The notes under the pieces were generated by a model. The model was not told the DNA's origin, made no database searches, and saw only the letters and a list, made by a program, of their open reading frames with translations. A stretch of DNA of 64,000 nucleotides. Origin: Shewanella olleyana (GTDB lineage Bacteria > Pseudomonadota > Gammaproteobacteria > Enterobacterales > Shewanellaceae). Each line of letters opens with the position of its first letter. Position 1 is the stretch's first letter. The stretch is taken from positions 1 through 64,000 of the forward strand of contig NZ_JAKILD010000019.1 in the NCBI RefSeq assembly GCF_023283825.1. Reading direction: 5' to 3'. Both the position numbers and the translations under genes were made by a program. Below, in pieces: positions 54,222 to 63,401 of the stretch.

Positions 54222-54674
54222 TTAGTCTGATAGGGCTTTATCTAATATTACTGAGCCAACAGCATCAATACCAAGCTCATCTTCAGGGTTATAAATTGGG
54301 CAAGTCTTCATTGAAAGGCACCCACACCCTATACAACCATTGAGTGAATCGCGTAGTTCGGTTAAATAATTAATCCGCTGAGTCAGTTTATCGTGCCACG
54401 CTTGAGATAATTTAGCCCAATCTTCCTTTGTTGGTGTTCTTTCATTGGGTAAAAAGCTCAAGGCGTGTTTTATTTCTTGTAAACTGACGCCCATTTTCTG
54501 CGCCGCTTTAATTACTGAGATACGTCTGATCACATCACGGCGATATCGACGTTGATTTCCTTGATTGCGTAAACTGCTAATCAAACCTTTAGTCTCGTAA
54601 AAGTGCAGGCTAGAAACCTTGATACCGCAACGTTTGGCAACTTGACCGACAGTTAAATCTGCTTCATTTAACAT
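54222..54674 (-). CDS. soxR: Redox-sensitive MerR-type regulator SoxR
   Basis: The 150-aa protein has the MerR HTH at the N-terminus (LTVGQVAKRCGIKVSSLHFYETKGLI), a dimerisation helix, and the [2Fe-2S] cysteine cluster CIGCGCLSMKTCPIYNP near residues 113-129, the SoxR hallmark. Oxidation of the cluster by redox-cycling compounds switches on promoters with a 19-base spacer. One such promoter lies divergently upstream, so SoxR probably controls the neighbouring genes directly instead of through SoxS. Confidence 0.95.
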   Translation of the reverse strand: MLNEADLTVGQVAKRCGIKVSSLHFYETKGLISSLRNQGNQRRYRRDVIRRISVIKAAQKMGVSLQEIKHALSFLPNERTPTKEDWAKLSQAWHDKLTQRINYLTELRDSLNGCIGCGCLSMKTCPIYNPEDELGIDAVGSVILDKALSD

Positions 54675-54757
54675 ATGACTTCCTTTCCTTTTTTAAGCCG
54701 CTGCGACTCCAAATGATTGGCACATTAAAAATTAATTAATATTTTTATAAAAAGTAC

Positions 54758-54788
54758 TTTACCTCAACTTAGGTTGAGGTTTTATAGT
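54758..54788 (+). promoter_or_regulatory. SoxR-regulated promoter (SoxR box)
   Basis: TTTACC (-35, 54758-54763), a 19-base spacer and TATAGT (-10, 54783-54788) flank the dyad CCTCAACTTAGGTTGAGG (54762-54779; eight of nine pairs). The layout is that of E. coli soxS (TTTACC, 19 bases, TATACT, CCTCAA...TTGAGG). It fires rightward toward the 71-aa gene and the VOC genes. Confidence 0.88.
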
Positions 54789-54881
54789 GACTTCATCTTA
54801 TATAACCATTCACTAAATTGACAGGAATCCACTTAATTAACAGTTATTCAGGCAATTAATGGCCATTTGCAGGAGGCAGAT

Positions 54882-55097
54882 ATGAGTAAAGCGATGACTT
54901 ATTCCACTAGCGTTAACAAGAATGCGAGCAATAGCAATCACTTAAACAATCACATAAGTAAGCAATTAAAACTGACAGGTTCAGTAAGCGAGAGAATCAA
55001 GCAAAAACTGATGACGAATGAAGATACCCAAAAAGCGATTGACGATGTAATTGCTAAGAGCCAATTACTGTTTTGCCAAACGATGAATACAAAATAA
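54882..55097 (+). CDS. Small protein behind the SoxR promoter (71 aa)
   Basis: The ATG at 54882 has a perfect AGGAGG SD seven bases before it; an upstream in-frame start adds five residues. The product (MSKAMTYSTSVNKNASNSNH...) is polar, Asn/Ser-rich at the N-terminus and helical after (VSERIKQKLMTNEDTQKAIDDVIAKSQLL). No family is recognised. It is the first gene after the SoxR promoter and 10 bases before a VOC gene, so it should be induced by redox-cycling compounds. Confidence 0.7.
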   Translation: MSKAMTYSTSVNKNASNSNHLNNHISKQLKLTGSVSERIKQKLMTNEDTQKAIDDVIAKSQLLFCQTMNTK

Positions 55098-55107
55098 GGA
55101 CAATATT

Positions 55108-55524
55108 ATGCGCTTAGAACACTTAAATTTAGTCGTAAACGATCTAGACACTACGTTAGCGTTTTACCAAGCCGCATTCCCGCATTGGAAAGTAAGAGGT
55201 GGAGGCGAAGGTGAGTGGCATGGGGTACTGCGTAAATGGATCCATTTCGGTGATGAATATAATTACCTATCCTTTAATGATAATGGAAAAGGCAAAATAC
55301 GTCCGATTGAAGGATACGATTTGGGCTTGGCTCATTTTGCATATGTGGTCACCAATTTAGAAAGCCTAATTGAAAGGTTAACGTCGGCAGGTTTTGAAAT
55401 TGATATCCTTGGCGGTAAAGATGCTAATTACAATAGTGTTTATTACATCGACCCAAATGGTTACGAAGTAGAGTTTGTCGAATACTTAACTGATATTCCC
55501 AGTGACCGAAATCACTATGCTTAA
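55108..55524 (+). CDS. VOC family protein (glyoxalase/dioxygenase-like)
   Basis: The 138-aa protein has the vicinal-oxygen-chelate fold pattern: MRLEHLNLVVNDLDTTLAFYQAAFP at the start, HFAYVVTNLESLIERLTSAGF in the middle and YYIDPNGYEVEFVEYL at the end, with likely metal ligands His5 and Glu in VEFVE. The family includes glyoxalase I, fosfomycin-resistance and bleomycin-binding proteins; the substrate is not clear. It is in the SoxR transcript. Confidence 0.85.
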   Translation: MRLEHLNLVVNDLDTTLAFYQAAFPHWKVRGGGEGEWHGVLRKWIHFGDEYNYLSFNDNGKGKIRPIEGYDLGLAHFAYVVTNLESLIERLTSAGFEIDILGGKDANYNSVYYIDPNGYEVEFVEYLTDIPSDRNHYA

Positions 55525-55656
55525 CCTATTTAACTTTTCTTTCAAGCTAGTACATTCAAGTTAGTTCATTCAAGATTGAAGTAGAAGCCAAAGCATGTAA
55601 ATAAAAATAAGGCATGAAAATAACGCTGATGAAACAAAGGGAATTAAGGAGAGGAA

Positions 55657-56079
55657 ATGCGATTAAATCAAGTGACATTGACGGTGAGTGACATGACTAA
55701 GGCTTGCGATTTTTACCTTAGCTTAGGCTTCACTCAAATTGTGAGTACCGTAAATAGCGGCAATCATTATGCGCGATTTGCATGCCCTGAAGGAGAGGCT
55801 AGCTTCTCGCTATCATTAAACCAATCAAGCGCTAATTTTGATGACATTGTAGAAAATATTAATACCAGCGTCATTTATTTTGAGCATCGAGCGTTAGATG
55901 AGTGGGTAAATAAGCTAGTCGGCAAAGGGATAAAGTTTAGCCAACTTCCGGTGGATGAGTCCTATCTATGGCGAGAAGCGATTCTATTTGATCCGTCTGG
56001 AAACAAAATTAAATTGTATTGGGCGGGCGAAAATCGACTAAACCCGCCGTGGCGAGTCGATATTAAAGCGGCTCTTTAA
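55657..56079 (+). CDS. VOC family protein (second copy)
   Basis: The 140-aa protein begins MRLNQVTLTVSDMTKACDFYLSLGFTQIV and ends with AILFDPSGNKIKLYWAGENRLNPPWRV, typical VOC blocks. The first metal-ligand position is Gln5 instead of His, so metal binding may differ. It has its own SD AAGGAGAGG and lies 132 bases after the first VOC gene without a clear terminator between, so it may belong to the same transcript. Confidence 0.82.
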   Translation: MRLNQVTLTVSDMTKACDFYLSLGFTQIVSTVNSGNHYARFACPEGEASFSLSLNQSSANFDDIVENINTSVIYFEHRALDEWVNKLVGKGIKFSQLPVDESYLWREAILFDPSGNKIKLYWAGENRLNPPWRVDIKAAL

Positions 56080-56124
56080 CTGATTGGTGATTTACTTAAG
56101 TCGTTACCTTTGAGCTTTACCCAT

Positions 56125-56160
56125 TAAAAAGCCCACTGAATTTATCATCACAGTGGGCTG
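56125..56160 (-). terminator. Terminator between the second VOC gene and rhlE
   Basis: GCCCACTG (56131-56138) pairs with CAGTGGGC (56151-56158); on minus a TTTTTAATG run follows. The two flanking genes converge. Confidence 0.75.
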
Positions 56161-56217
56161 GTATATTTCGAAATAATAAAGTTTTAATCAATAACGATTA
56201 AATAAACCTCAATGAAA

Positions 56218-57651
56218 TCATTGCTTCCAAGGGTTTACGCTGCCGCTGCCATTAGGTACTGCTTCAGGTTTAGCATCAGTTGAACGCTGTGGTCGCTGTC
56301 CTTCAGAAGCGCTATTTTTATCTTTGGCAGGGTAAGCTGAGCGCGAGTTACCACTTGCTTCTTCTTGATTAAATTTACGTGCTTTATTTTTGTTGTAGTG
56401 GTTATTCTTGGGTTTATCTGACTTACCTCGTGACATCTTAGGCTGGTCTTGGTCAGTTTTAGGTTTCGGCGTTTTAGGGTTTTTAGGCACAAAGTCTAAA
56501 ATCGAAATCGGCACTTCTTTTCTTGGGCTAAAGCCTTCTATTTCTTTACGCTCAATAATATGACCTAAACGGCGCTCGATAGCGCAAAGGTTTTTAAAGT
56601 CATCTTTAGACACTAATGAAACTGCAGTACCTTGCGCGCCAGCGCGACCTGTACGACCAATACGGTGTACATAATCATCGGCTGGGAAAGGCAGATCGTA
56701 GTTGATAACTAACGGTAAATCATCAATATCGATACCACGAGCAGCGACTCCAGTGGCAATTAAGTAGGTAATTTTGCCAGCTTTAAAGTCGGCCAAAATT
56801 TGCTCGCGTATCGGCTGACTTCGACCACTGTGAAATGACTCTGCAATAATGCCGCGTTTTTCTAACTGAGTGACAAGCTTAGCTGCACCATGCTTTGTTT
56901 CAATGAATATTAACGCTTGCTTCCAATCGTTTTCTTGTATCAAGTGACTCAGTAATGCAGATTTTTTATCTTTATCTGCAGTGACTAGCCATTGATCAAT
57001 TTTGGGCGCAGCGTCGGCATCAGCGATAACTGAGATTTGTACCGGTTTTTGCATCGCTGTTTTAGCTAATGCACGTACTTGATTTGAAAGCGTCGCAGAA
57101 AATAGCATGTTCTGACGTTCATCAGGCAATAGCTCGATAATACGGTTAATGTCTTCGATAAAGCCCATATCAAGCATACGGTCAGCTTCATCAAGGACTA
57201 ACACTTCAAGCTCATCAAAATGAACAGCCCGTTGAGTGTATAAATCTAATAAACGCCCCGGTGTTGCAACAAGGATATCAATGCCTTCAATAAGGCGCTG
57301 TTTTTGCTGTTTACTGTCTACGCCGCCGTACATGACCATCGAGTTAATTGATAAGTTTTTGCTGTACTGCTGAATGTTTTGCTCAACTTGAACAACCAGT
57401 TCACGAGTTGGAGCAAGCACTAATGCTTTAACGCGTTTACCGCGCACTTTACGAGGCTCTTTAAAACGCTCAAGAATCGGCAGTACAAAGCTAGCTGTTT
57501 TACCTGTACCAGTTTGCGCCGCCGCAATGATATTTTTACCCGATAAAGCCACTGGGATCGCTTGGGTTTGAATTGGTGTAGGTTGGCTATAACCTAAAGA
57601 ATTCAGGGCGTTAATAATAGGATCGCTTAATCCTAGCTTAGCAAATGGCAT
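56218..57651 (-). CDS. rhlE: DEAD-box ATP-dependent RNA helicase RhlE
   Basis: The 477-aa protein carries the Q motif (FAKLGLSDPIINALNSLGY), Walker A AAQTGTGKTASF near residue 44, PTRELVVQ, VLDEADRMLDMGF near residue 153, SAT, and the C-terminal helicase motifs TGVAARGIDI and HRIGRTGRAGAQG. A basic, low-complexity tail of about 90 residues (KPKTDQDQPKMSRGKSDK...) binds RNA in this subgroup. It unwinds short RNA duplexes, in ribosome assembly or RNA turnover. Confidence 0.92.
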   Translation of the reverse strand: MPFAKLGLSDPIINALNSLGYSQPTPIQTQAIPVALSGKNIIAAAQTGTGKTASFVLPILERFKEPRKVRGKRVKALVLAPTRELVVQVEQNIQQYSKNLSINSMVMYGGVDSKQQKQRLIEGIDILVATPGRLLDLYTQRAVHFDELEVLVLDEADRMLDMGFIEDINRIIELLPDERQNMLFSATLSNQVRALAKTAMQKPVQISVIADADAAPKIDQWLVTADKDKKSALLSHLIQENDWKQALIFIETKHGAAKLVTQLEKRGIIAESFHSGRSQPIREQILADFKAGKITYLIATGVAARGIDIDDLPLVINYDLPFPADDYVHRIGRTGRAGAQGTAVSLVSKDDFKNLCAIERRLGHIIERKEIEGFSPRKEVPISILDFVPKNPKTPKPKTDQDQPKMSRGKSDKPKNNHYNKNKARKFNQEEASGNSRSAYPAKDKNSASEGQRPQRSTDAKPEAVPNGSGSVNPWKQ

Positions 57652-57846
57652 GTGTTATCTCGGGTAAAGTGTCAACAGTGACTGCTAGCTTAGTGATAGC
57701 AGCTTAAAGAGTAGAGGCTAAGTATATCAGACAGCGAGTTTAGAGTGCAGCTTAAGGATTAAAATTTAAGATGTGAGGGCGTTTGCTTGCTGGCAACTGA
57801 CATTTGTTTAAATTACTGCACAGGTATTTAGCAATAATTGAAAAGA

Positions 57847-57870
57847 AAAGGGAGCGAATGCTCCCTTTAG
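57847..57870 (-). terminator. Terminator of ilvIH
   Basis: GGGAGC (57851-57856) pairs with GCTCCC (57861-57866) around GAAT; on minus it is followed by a T-rich run. It lies 25 bases after the ilvH stop. Confidence 0.8.
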
Positions 57871-57892
57871 GTTGTTCAAACAGTATTTTAAA

Positions 57893-58387
57893 TTAGGCTT
57901 TCATGGCTTTATCGCCGCGAGCAAGGCCAACAACACCAGAACGTGATACTTCAATCACCTTAGTCACTTCAGCGAGTGCACTAATAAAGGCATCAATTTT
58001 GTCACTGGTTCCTGCCATTTGAATGGTGTACAAACTAGATGTCACATCAACGATTTGGCCACGGAAAATATCCGCAGTGCGTTTCACTTCTTCACGCATA
58101 TCGCCTTGTGCTTTAACCTTTACTAAGGCTAACTCTCGTTCAATATGCGCATTTTCAGTAATGTTAGATACCTTGAGAATATCGATTAGTTTATGCAATT
58201 GTTTTTCGATTTGCTCATGTACATTGGCTTCAGCATTCACGGTAATGTTAAGGCGCGACAGTGTGGTGTCTTCTGTTGGCGCGACCGTTAAACTTTCAAT
58301 GTTGTAACCACGCTGAGAGAATAAACCGACAACACGGGATAATGCGCCCGGTTGGTTTTCAAGTAATACAGAAATAATACGACGCAT
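57893..58387 (-). CDS. ilvH: Acetolactate synthase small (regulatory) subunit
   Basis: The 164-aa protein has an N-terminal ACT domain ([35 protein letters not shown]) and the C-terminal regulatory domain with EVSRSGVVGLARG. It binds valine and gives feedback control to the large subunit. The ATG at 58387 overlaps the stop codon of ilvI by one base (TAATG), so translation is coupled; an upstream frame to 58414 is not needed. Confidence 0.93.
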   Translation of the reverse strand: MRRIISVLLENQPGALSRVVGLFSQRGYNIESLTVAPTEDTTLSRLNITVNAEANVHEQIEKQLHKLIDILKVSNITENAHIERELALVKVKAQGDMREEVKRTADIFRGQIVDVTSSLYTIQMAGTSDKIDAFISALAEVTKVIEVSRSGVVGLARGDKAMKA

Positions 58388-60105
58388 TAGCTTCTCTCCG
58401 TTTTGCTTAACCACATATCTTTCATTGACTCGCCACGGATCAGCATAGGGTAAACATGCTCAGTCTCATCAACGCTAATATCAACAAATACAAGTTTGTC
58501 TTTCATTGCTAATGCTTCTGCAAGCTTAGATTCAAGTTCGTTCGGATCGCTAATAGTCATGCCAACATGGCCATAAGCTTCAGCAATTTTGGCAAAATTA
58601 GGCACTGAGTCCATATAAGAGTGTGAGTGACGACCTGAATAAATCATATCTTGCCACTGCTTTACCATGCCTAAGAAACGGTTATTCAAATTGATGATTT
58701 TTACTGGGGTGTCATATTGAAGTGCTGTTGAAAGCTCTTGAATATTCATTTGAATTGAACCATCACCAGTAACACACACAACAGTTTCATCTGGCATTGC
58801 CATTTTAACGCCCATGGCGGCTGGTAAACCAAAGCCCATGGTGCCGAGACCACCAGAGTTAATCCAGCGACGAGGTTTATCAAATGGGTAGTATAAAGCG
58901 GCAAACATTTGGTGCTGACCAACGTCGGATGTAACGTAAGCATCACCATCAGTAAGCTTGTGCAGCATTTCAATTACTTGCTGAGGCTTAATACGATCGG
59001 TTGTTTTGTCGTAAGCTAAACTGTCACGCTCACGCCATTTGTTGATATCTGCCCACCATGACTCAAGCGCTTCAGCGTCATTGGTTTTTTGGGTGTCATC
59101 TAACAGTTTTAGCATGCTGTCTAATATGTTTTCCGCAGAGCCAACGATAGGAATATCAACTCGTACGGTTTTTGAAATTGATGCGGGATCAATATCAATG
59201 TGCAAAATGGTGGCATTAGGACAGTATTTTTCGACATTATTCGTTGTCCGGTCATCAAAACGTACACCGATACCAAAAATAAGGTCGCTTTCGTGCATTG
59301 CCATATTGGCTTCGTAGCGGCCGTGCATACCTAACATACCAAGAAATTGAGGGTGGCTTCCTGGGAATGCACCTAAGCCCATTAGGGTATTGATCACTGG
59401 AATGTTTAAACGTTCTGCTAATTGTAAAACCTGTTGATCACATTCTGAGATAATCGCGCCGCCACCAACGTAAAGTACCGGTTTTTTAGCGGCTAATAAC
59501 GCGTGTAAACCACGACGTATTTGACCTTTGTGGCCAGACGTTGTTGGATTGTACGAACGCATATTGACTGATTCTGGGTATACATAGTCATGCAGTAACT
59601 CAGGATTCAAACAATCTTTTGGTAAGTCGACAACCACTGGACCTGGCCTGCCTGTTGAGGCAATAAAAAACGCTTTTTTGATGATTTCAGGAATATCTTG
59701 AGGATCTTTGACTAAAAAGCTGTGTTTAACGATTGGGCGAGAAATACCAATCATGTCACATTCTTGAAAGGCATCATTACCGATAAGGTTACTCGGAACT
59801 TGTCCTGAAAGCACAACCATTGGGATTGAGTCCATGTACGCAGTCGCAATACCTGTAATAGCATTGGTAGCACCTGGACCTGAGGTCACTAACACGACAC
59901 CAACATCACCCGTAGCGCGGGCATAACCGTCAGCCATATGGACTGCAGCTTGTTCATGTCTTACAAGGATATGTTCTACACCTGCAATTTTATGAAGTGC
60001 ATCGTAGATATCAAGAACTGAGCCACCAGGGTAGCCGAATATGTGTTTTACGCCTTCATCGATTAACGAGCGCACGATCATGCTTGCGCCGGATAATTTT
60101 TCCAT
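58387..60105 (-). CDS. ilvI: Acetolactate synthase large subunit
   Basis: Thiamine-diphosphate enzyme that condenses pyruvate (or pyruvate and 2-ketobutyrate) in branched-chain amino acid synthesis. The 572-aa protein has the ThDP glutamate in [22 protein letters not shown] near residue 49, [13 protein letters not shown]-binding central domain blocks ([11 protein letters not shown]) and the C-terminal ThDP motif [19 protein letters not shown] with [12 protein letters not shown]. It is the first gene of ilvIH. Confidence 0.95.
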   Translation of the reverse strand: MEKLSGASMIVRSLIDEGVKHIFGYPGGSVLDIYDALHKIAGVEHILVRHEQAAVHMADGYARATGDVGVVLVTSGPGATNAITGIATAYMDSIPMVVLSGQVPSNLIGNDAFQECDMIGISRPIVKHSFLVKDPQDIPEIIKKAFFIASTGRPGPVVVDLPKDCLNPELLHDYVYPESVNMRSYNPTTSGHKGQIRRGLHALLAAKKPVLYVGGGAIISECDQQVLQLAERLNIPVINTLMGLGAFPGSHPQFLGMLGMHGRYEANMAMHESDLIFGIGVRFDDRTTNNVEKYCPNATILHIDIDPASISKTVRVDIPIVGSAENILDSMLKLLDDTQKTNDAEALESWWADINKWRERDSLAYDKTTDRIKPQQVIEMLHKLTDGDAYVTSDVGQHQMFAALYYPFDKPRRWINSGGLGTMGFGLPAAMGVKMAMPDETVVCVTGDGSIQMNIQELSTALQYDTPVKIINLNNRFLGMVKQWQDMIYSGRHSHSYMDSVPNFAKIAEAYGHVGMTISDPNELESKLAEALAMKDKLVFVDISVDETEHVYPMLIRGESMKDMWLSKTERS

Positions 60106-60692
60106 TGCTAAATCCTCTTAAGTTACCGTTGTGGGTAAACAGTATCTTGTTACAACGACGGTAATCGTTTTAAAAGTAAGCCCGAATGGTAGTTCGAACT
60201 CGTTTATCTTTGCAGTCGATAACCGCCTTAGATAATTGTCCTGTTATATGAGTTGTTTACACAACACTAAGTGAAACAAGATGATTTCATCATAATTTAT
60301 TTTGAACTTGATACAAGAGGGATTTGGAAATTTATTCAGAAACTTGAGTGTATTTCATGAATATTTAAAATAATTAATTATTGAGTCATCAATAACCATT
60401 AAATACATCATAAACTGCACAATATTGAATAAAGGATTTAAATTTCTATTTGTGCATAAAATTGCAGGTACATTCTTTTGATGTTCGTTTTGATAGGAGT
60501 ATGGACGCTAGATAACTAAAGAAATGTCAACTCTGAAATTAGCTATAACTTATGGCTAATAGTTTTTGCATTATAATTCTGTTAAGTTTTCATAATAATT
60601 AGAGTTAGTGCTTATGTTTTCTTGTTTTAAGTCAAGCAGGTAAATAGATAAGTCGTCGATGTTCAATCGACTAAATGACCAAGGAACTATTG
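60106..60692. other. Divergent intergenic region of ilvIH and a cyclase gene
   Basis: About 590 AT-rich bases. It must hold the ilvI promoter (leftward) and that of the cyclase (rightward). I found no leader peptide rich in Val, Leu or Ile with a terminator-antiterminator pair, so attenuation is not supported. Nothing else is identified. Confidence 0.4.
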
Positions 60693-61739
60693 ATGACCAC
60701 ACAGATAAACAGCGAACAAGTTATTCGCAGACTTTATCAAATCACCTGCGATCATAACAAAGGATTTGAGCATCAGGTCAATGAACTTATCCAGATGGGG
60801 CTAGAGCGATTTGGCTTAGATATTGGTATTTTCTCTAAAATAGAAGGCAGTAACTATTTCGTTCAGGACTGCATTACACCAAAAGATGTCCCAATGATGC
60901 CTGGTGATAGATTTGATTACGACGCCACATACTGCAGTATCACTTGTAGTGCTATGGCACCGGTTGCAATTGAACATGTTGGAAGTGATAAAAGGTTTGC
61001 GGTTCATCCAGCTTACAAAGCCTTTGGCTTAGAGTCTTATATTGGGGTTCCAATTCGATTAAATGATGAGCTATATGGCACTTTAAATTTTTCTAGTCCC
61101 ACTCCTTTCTTCAGAAAGTTTCTTGATATTGATATTGACGCATTGCAGCTGATGGCTTCTTGGATAGAAGTAGAATTGATCCGTCGTGAGCAAGAAGCTG
61201 AGCTCAGAAAGTTAAATAACAAGCTCAAGTATCAAGCGAATTATGACAGCCTTACCAATATTCCCAATCGTAGAGGCATGCATAGAAAGCTTATAAAAGG
61301 AATGAATCACTTAAATCGCATGAGCGGGGAATGTACTCTTGCCATTTTAGATATCGACTATTTTAAGAAGTTAAATGATGTTTATGGTCATCAAAAAGGT
61401 GATGAAGCCTTAGTCGAGATCGCAAATAAAATTAACGACTCATTACGCGACTATGAATTTGTCGCGAGGTTAGGTGGTGAAGAGTTTATGATTTGGTTAC
61501 CTGATACAAATAGCAAGGGTAGCTCAATAGTATTCAAACGGGTCATGAAATCAATCTCTGAAATCAAGGTAACTTCAGAGCCAATTACAGTATCTATAGG
61601 CTCATCTCATTATAAGTTTAGTGATAATAAACAAGTCAATTTAACAGAGTTAATCGATGACATGATGGGAAAAGCGGATAAGGCGCTTTATGAAGCAAAA
61701 CAGCAGGGTAGAAACCAATTTAAGCATGCTGAACAATAA
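60693..61739 (+). CDS. GAF domain diguanylate cyclase
   Basis: The 348-aa protein has a GAF domain (residues about 20-160, with YFVQDCITPKDVP, SYIGVPIRLNDELYGTLNFSS) followed by a GGDEF domain (residues about 190-345). The catalytic motif is GGEEF (ARLGGEEFMIWLPD), preceded by LAILDIDYFKKLNDVYGHQKGDEAL. It should make cyclic di-GMP in response to a small ligand. No RxxD inhibitory site is obvious. The start at 60693 follows AAGGA; an upstream ATG at 60675 lacks an SD. Confidence 0.9.
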   Translation: MTTQINSEQVIRRLYQITCDHNKGFEHQVNELIQMGLERFGLDIGIFSKIEGSNYFVQDCITPKDVPMMPGDRFDYDATYCSITCSAMAPVAIEHVGSDKRFAVHPAYKAFGLESYIGVPIRLNDELYGTLNFSSPTPFFRKFLDIDIDALQLMASWIEVELIRREQEAELRKLNNKLKYQANYDSLTNIPNRRGMHRKLIKGMNHLNRMSGECTLAILDIDYFKKLNDVYGHQKGDEALVEIANKINDSLRDYEFVARLGGEEFMIWLPDTNSKGSSIVFKRVMKSISEIKVTSEPITVSIGSSHYKFSDNKQVNLTELIDDMMGKADKALYEAKQQGRNQFKHAEQ

Positions 61740-61766
61740 ATTTAGCCCTAAAGCAATATAACCTAG

Positions 61767-63401
61767 TTAGTATTTTGAATATTGATTTTTGCCATTTTCT
61801 TTTGCTTGATACATGGCTGTATCGGCTTGTTTAGTAATGGCTTCTATCTGAAATTTAATTTTTTTATCCATTGGCAACTTTGAGTGAATGGAGTGAGAAA
61901 TACCGATGCTGGCGCTGACATTTAAGGTTTGCTGTTTATATTCGTAGGGGTGGCTAATGGCAACACATAGGTTTTCAGCTACTTTTTCGATACTTGAAGT
62001 ATCAGCGATATCATTAAGTATCACTGCAAATTCATCCCCACCTAAACGGCAAACAATATCTGAGTTTCGAACTACGTTTTTCATTCTTTGAGCAACTTCG
62101 ATAAGAATGAAATCGCCAGCATCGTGACCCACATCATCATTAACTGCCTTAAATCCGTCTAAATCAATATAAAGTAAACCGAAAAAACGTGGTGGATTAG
62201 CACCTACGTTACCGTTATCCTTTACTTGTTTGAGATTGCTCTCTTGCTCTAAAAATAATTTATAGAGTTTGTCGTCAAAGAATGCCCGGTTAGCAAGCTT
62301 CGTCAGTGCGTCATAGTGTGCTTTATGGAATAGCTTTCGTTCACTTTCTTTATGGGCCAATATATCGCTAAGTAATCGTTTATTTTTGAACGTTAAAAAC
62401 ATCACTAATAACGCAATACCGATCGCTATTTGGATAGAAACCCTAATAGTTTGTTCTGCATTACTGATTTGTGTCGATAGGGCAAGGTTACTTTCATGGA
62501 TCCTAAGTTGCTGTTTAGTCACCAAGGTTTCAAGTTCATGGGTAAGTTTTTTAAGCGTTGGAGTAATATTTTGTTTCATGAGTTGGCGGTCTGCGCGCCA
62601 ATGATTACCTGCATGGATATTAATCGCTTTGACGAGCGCTTCTTGATAAGTGTTCATATCAAATTCAAACTCATCGAGTAAATCTTCTTGATCGGCATCC
62701 ATTTCTTTGCGGTATTTCTCAAGGGACTCGTAAGATTGGTTTACACCTGTTTTAAATAAAGAGATTTCATCAATCGTACTGTCTTGTCTAAATGCAAGAT
62801 AGTTCCTTACCTCACTGACTAACATGATCCAGTTAAATCTTAAATCTTCTATCAGAGGTAAAATGTTTGACTGCTTATTAGCGGATGTAGCAAGCAGTAG
62901 ATCATTAACTATTTGGTTTACATTTATAGCAATGGGCTCAAGTTGCGCGGAAGCGATTCCAATGGCTGGCATATTTTTGTTGTTATTTTGCGCCAAATCT
63001 AACATTGCAAGGTTATGGGCAATAATTTGATCAACTAACACTCGAATTCGAGCTAATTGTTCAGAGTCATCCAACTCAGGGTTCATATTGGTAAGGTTAA
63101 CCAGCTCAGTTAGCGTGCTATTGATATCCTCTACTTTTTGCCGATACAAAATCATATTGTAGTCATCTTTCTCGATGAGGTAGTTACCTAATACGCTTAA
63201 GCTATGATAAAAATGCGAGGTTAACTGCATCGCACGGAGCATTTTAGGTTGGTATTGCGAGGTAACTTTTGTGAGTTTTTCTTGAGTGGAGGAAAAGCTA
63301 ACAAGTGATACCAGAGTGATAGAAAGCAATACAAGCACTAACACGATGGTCGCGGCAATGGCTTTTTGTTTAAGATTCAAACGGTGACGTATTTTCATCA
63401 T
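61767..63401 (-). CDS. Membrane diguanylate cyclase with helical periplasmic sensor
   Basis: The 544-aa protein has a membrane segment near residues 14-34, a helical periplasmic sensor region of about 290 residues, a second membrane segment near residues 320-340, and a GGDEF domain at the C-terminus (YIDLDGFKAVNDDVGHDAGDFIL, CRLGGDEFAVILND). The signature is intact. It starts 4 bases inside the end of the cytochrome gene (ATGA overlap), so the two are made together and the cytochrome may be its sensor partner. Confidence 0.9.
   Translation of the reverse strand: MMKIRHRLNLKQKAIAATIVLVLVLLSITLVSLVSFSSTQEKLTKVTSQYQPKMLRAMQLTSHFYHSLSVLGNYLIEKDDYNMILYRQKVEDINSTLTELVNLTNMNPELDDSEQLARIRVLVDQIIAHNLAMLDLAQNNNKNMPAIGIASAQLEPIAINVNQIVNDLLLATSANKQSNILPLIEDLRFNWIMLVSEVRNYLAFRQDSTIDEISLFKTGVNQSYESLEKYRKEMDADQEDLLDEFEFDMNTYQEALVKAINIHAGNHWRADRQLMKQNITPTLKKLTHELETLVTKQQLRIHESNLALSTQISNAEQTIRVSIQIAIGIALLVMFLTFKNKRLLSDILAHKESERKLFHKAHYDALTKLANRAFFDDKLYKLFLEQESNLKQVKDNGNVGANPPRFFGLLYIDLDGFKAVNDDVGHDAGDFILIEVAQRMKNVVRNSDIVCRLGGDEFAVILNDIADTSSIEKVAENLCVAISHPYEYKQQTLNVSASIGISHSIHSKLPMDKKIKFQIEAITKQADTAMYQAKENGKNQYSKY

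Noticed and set aside
60106..60692. Attenuator leader for ilvIH
   Set aside because: No short ORF rich in Val, Leu or Ile followed by alternative hairpins was found.
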